A stretch of DNA of 64,000 nucleotides from Chamaea fasciata (Eukaryota > Chordata > Aves > Passeriformes > Sylviidae): assembly GCA_029207755.1 (NCBI GenBank), contig JARCOQ010000085.1, forward strand, positions 186,001 through 250,000, read 5' to 3'. Of this stretch, positions 62,001-64,000 are shown in pieces (within the stretch, counting starts at the first letter, position 1; each line of letters opens with the position of its first letter). A program made the position numbers and the translations under genes. The notes under the pieces are model-generated. The model was not told the DNA's origin and searched no databases. It worked only from the letters and a program-made list of their open reading frames with translations.

Positions 62001-64000
62001 AGGGGACAGGCAGGGCACCCCCAGGGACACCAAGGGGACAGCCAGAGCACCCCAAGGACAGCCAGGGCACCCGCAGGGACAACTAGAGGGCAGCCAAGGC
62101 AACCCCAGGGAAACCTAGCGAACAGCCAGGGCACCCCAGGGACACCCAGGGGACAGCCAGGGTACCCCAGAGACACCTAGGGGACGGACAGAGCACCCCA
62201 AGGATAGCCAGGGCACCCCCAGGGACACCTAGGGGACAGCCAGGGTATCCCAGAGACACCTAGGGGACAGCCAGAGCATCCCAAGGACAGCCAGGGCACT
62301 CCAGGGACAGCCAGGGCAACCCAGGGACACTTAGGGGAAAGCCAGGGCACTCCAGGGACAGCCAGGGCACCCCCAGGGACACCTAGGGGACAGCCAGTGA
62401 ACCCCAGAGACACCTAGGGGCCAGCCAGAGCACCCCAAGGACAGCCAGGGCACCCCAGAAACAGCCAGGGCACCCCCAGACACACCTAGGGGTTATCCAG
62501 GGCACTCCCAGAGACACCCTAGACACCACCAGGGACACCTAGGGGACAGCCAGGGCACCCCAGGGATACCCAGGCACTCCCAGGGCACCCCAGGGACACC
62601 CAGGGAACCCTCAGGCCCACGTAGGGGACAGCCAGGGCACCCCCAAAGACCGCCAGGGCTCCCCCAGGGACACGTAGGGGACAGCCAGGGCCCCCCCAGG
62701 GAAACCTAGGGGACAGCCAGGGCAACCCAGGGACACCCAGGGGACAGCCAGGGTACCCCAGAGACACCTAGGGGACAGCCAGAGCACCCCAAGGACAGCC
62801 AGGCCACCCCAGGGACAGCCAGGGCACCCCCAGGGACACCTAGGGGACAGCCAGGGCACCGCAGGGACAGCCAGGGCCCCCCCAGTGCACTTCAGGGACA
62901 CCTAGGGGCAGCCAGGGCACCGCAGGGACAGCCAGGGCCTCCCCAGGGACACCTAGGGGACCTCCAGGGCACCCCCAGGGACACCTGGGGACAGGCACGG
63001 CACCCCAGGGACACCTAGGTTACAGGCAGGGCACCCCAGGGACACCAAGGCGACAGCCAGGGTACCCCCAGGGAAAGCCAGGGCACCCCCAGGGAAACCT
63101 AGGGGACAGCCAGGGAACACCCAGGGAAAGCCAGGGCACCCCCAGGGACACCTAGGGGACAGCCAGGGCACCCCAGGGACACATAGGGGACAGGCAGGGC
63201 ACCCCCAGGGACACCAAAGGGGCAGCCAGGGCACTCCAGGGACACCAAGGGGACAGTCAGGGCACCCCCAGGGACACCTAGGCGAAAGCCAGGGCACTGC
63301 AGGGACAGCCAGAGCACCCCCAAGGACACCTAGGGGACAGCCAGTGCACCCCAGAGACACCTAGGGGACAGCCATAGCACCCCAAGGACAGCCAGGGCAC
63401 CCCAGGGACAGCCAGGGCACCGCCAGGGACACCTAGGGGATATCCAGGGCACTCCCAGAGACACCCTAGACACCACCAGGGACACCTAGGGGACAGCCAG
63501 GGCACCACAGGGACACCCAGGAAGCCCCAGGGCACCCCAGGGACACCCAGGGAACCGCCAGGCCCACGTAGGGGAACGCCAGGGCACCCCCAAAGACAGC
63601 CAGGGCACCCCCAGGGACACGTAGGGGACAGCCAGGGCCCCCCCATGGACACCTATGGGACCTCCAGGGCACCCCTAGGGACACGTATGGGACAGCCAGG
63701 GAACCCCAGGGACACCCAGGGCACCCCCAGGGACACGCAGGGAAGCCCCAGGGCCACGTAGGGGACAGCCAGGGCACCCCCAAAGACAGCCAGGGCTCCC
63801 CCAGGGCCCCTAGGGACACCCAGGGCACCCCAGGGACACGTAGGGGACAGCCAGGGCACCCCCAGGGACAGCCAGGGCACCCCCAGGGACACCTAGGGGA
63901 CAGCCAGGGCACCCTAGGGACAGCCAGGGCACCCCCAGAGACACCGAGGGCACAGCCAGAGCACCCTCAGGGACACAGCGGGGACACCCAGGAAACCCCC
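59011..64000. repeat. Satellite array, right block related to the 12–27 kb family; continues past the window
   Basis: Monomer order here resembles the blocks at 19.2–19.9 and 26.5–27.1 kb. The variant GGGGTTATCCAGGGC, at 19,380 and 26,653, recurs near 60,382 and 62,492 (offset about 2,110) and as GGGGATATCCAGGGC near 63,438. Segments at 59.7–60.1 and 61.7–62.2 kb match each other. The window ends inside the array, so its right limit is unknown. No gene or unique DNA is seen. Confidence 0.9.

Noticed and set aside
1..64000. CRISPR array (31–32 bp repeats)
   Set aside because: Repeats are directly adjacent with no unique spacers, no cas genes are present, and the context is vertebrate-like.
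1..64000. Telomeric or known avian 41-bp nuclear-membrane-type satellite
   Set aside because: No TTAGGG/CCCTAA runs are seen (CCCTAGGG is part of the monomer), and the period is 31–32 bp rather than about 41 bp.

Overview
The window is almost entirely one tandem-repeat (satellite) array. It contains no prokaryotic-style gene content. The basic monomer is 31–32 bp and is built from three related 10–11 bp subunits, read on the + strand as CAGGGCACCCC / CAGGGACACCT / AGGGGACAGC. It is GC-rich (23 of 32 bases in the consensus) and almost free of T on the + strand (1 T against 8 A per monomer). The only long non-repetitive DNA is a 547-bp segment present three times (about 35.31–35.86, 41.57–42.11 and 47.15–47.69 kb). 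I see no transposon, rRNA, tRNA or CRISPR array, and no intact gene.

The organism is most likely a bird, and the locus probably lies on a GC-rich microchromosome or subtelomeric region. The main clue is inside the 547-bp segment: degenerate ACTGGGATG(A)ACTGGGATG strings, a simple repeat I associate with short GC-rich avian introns. The same segment carries a 70-bp stretch with exon-like signals on the minus strand (AG acceptor, GTGAGG donor, open frame). I cannot identify the parent protein. The window may lie within introns of a minus-strand gene whose exon has been carried along in satellite duplications.

Layout. (1) 1–12.6 kb: array with related blocks at about 3.0, 1.8 and 4.2 kb spacing. 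(2) 12.63–19.87 and 19.87–27.14 kb: two nearly identical tandem higher-order copies of 7,242 and 7,273 bp. They differ in length by exactly one 31-bp monomer. (3) 27.1–35.3 kb: less ordered array with a local 1.3–1.4 kb duplication. (4) 35.3–49.6 kb: the exon-like island three times. Islands 2 and 3 lie in a recent tandem duplication (about 5.58 and 5.70 kb). (5) 49.6–51.85 kb: less ordered array. (6) 51.85–59.0 kb: a third higher-order family, with a diagnostic variant recurring five times. (7) 59.0–64.0 kb: array related to the blocks at 19 and 26 kb. The array continues past both window edges.

Many long open frames exist on both strands. They are by-products of a T-poor repeat whose only regular stop is the TAG inside the palindrome CCTAGG, and I do not annotate them as genes. 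The points most worth checking are the exon-like island triplication, the strand asymmetry, the near-helical 10.5-bp spacing of G-runs (which also fits a G-quadruplex pattern), and the evidence that the array changes in whole monomer or subunit steps.
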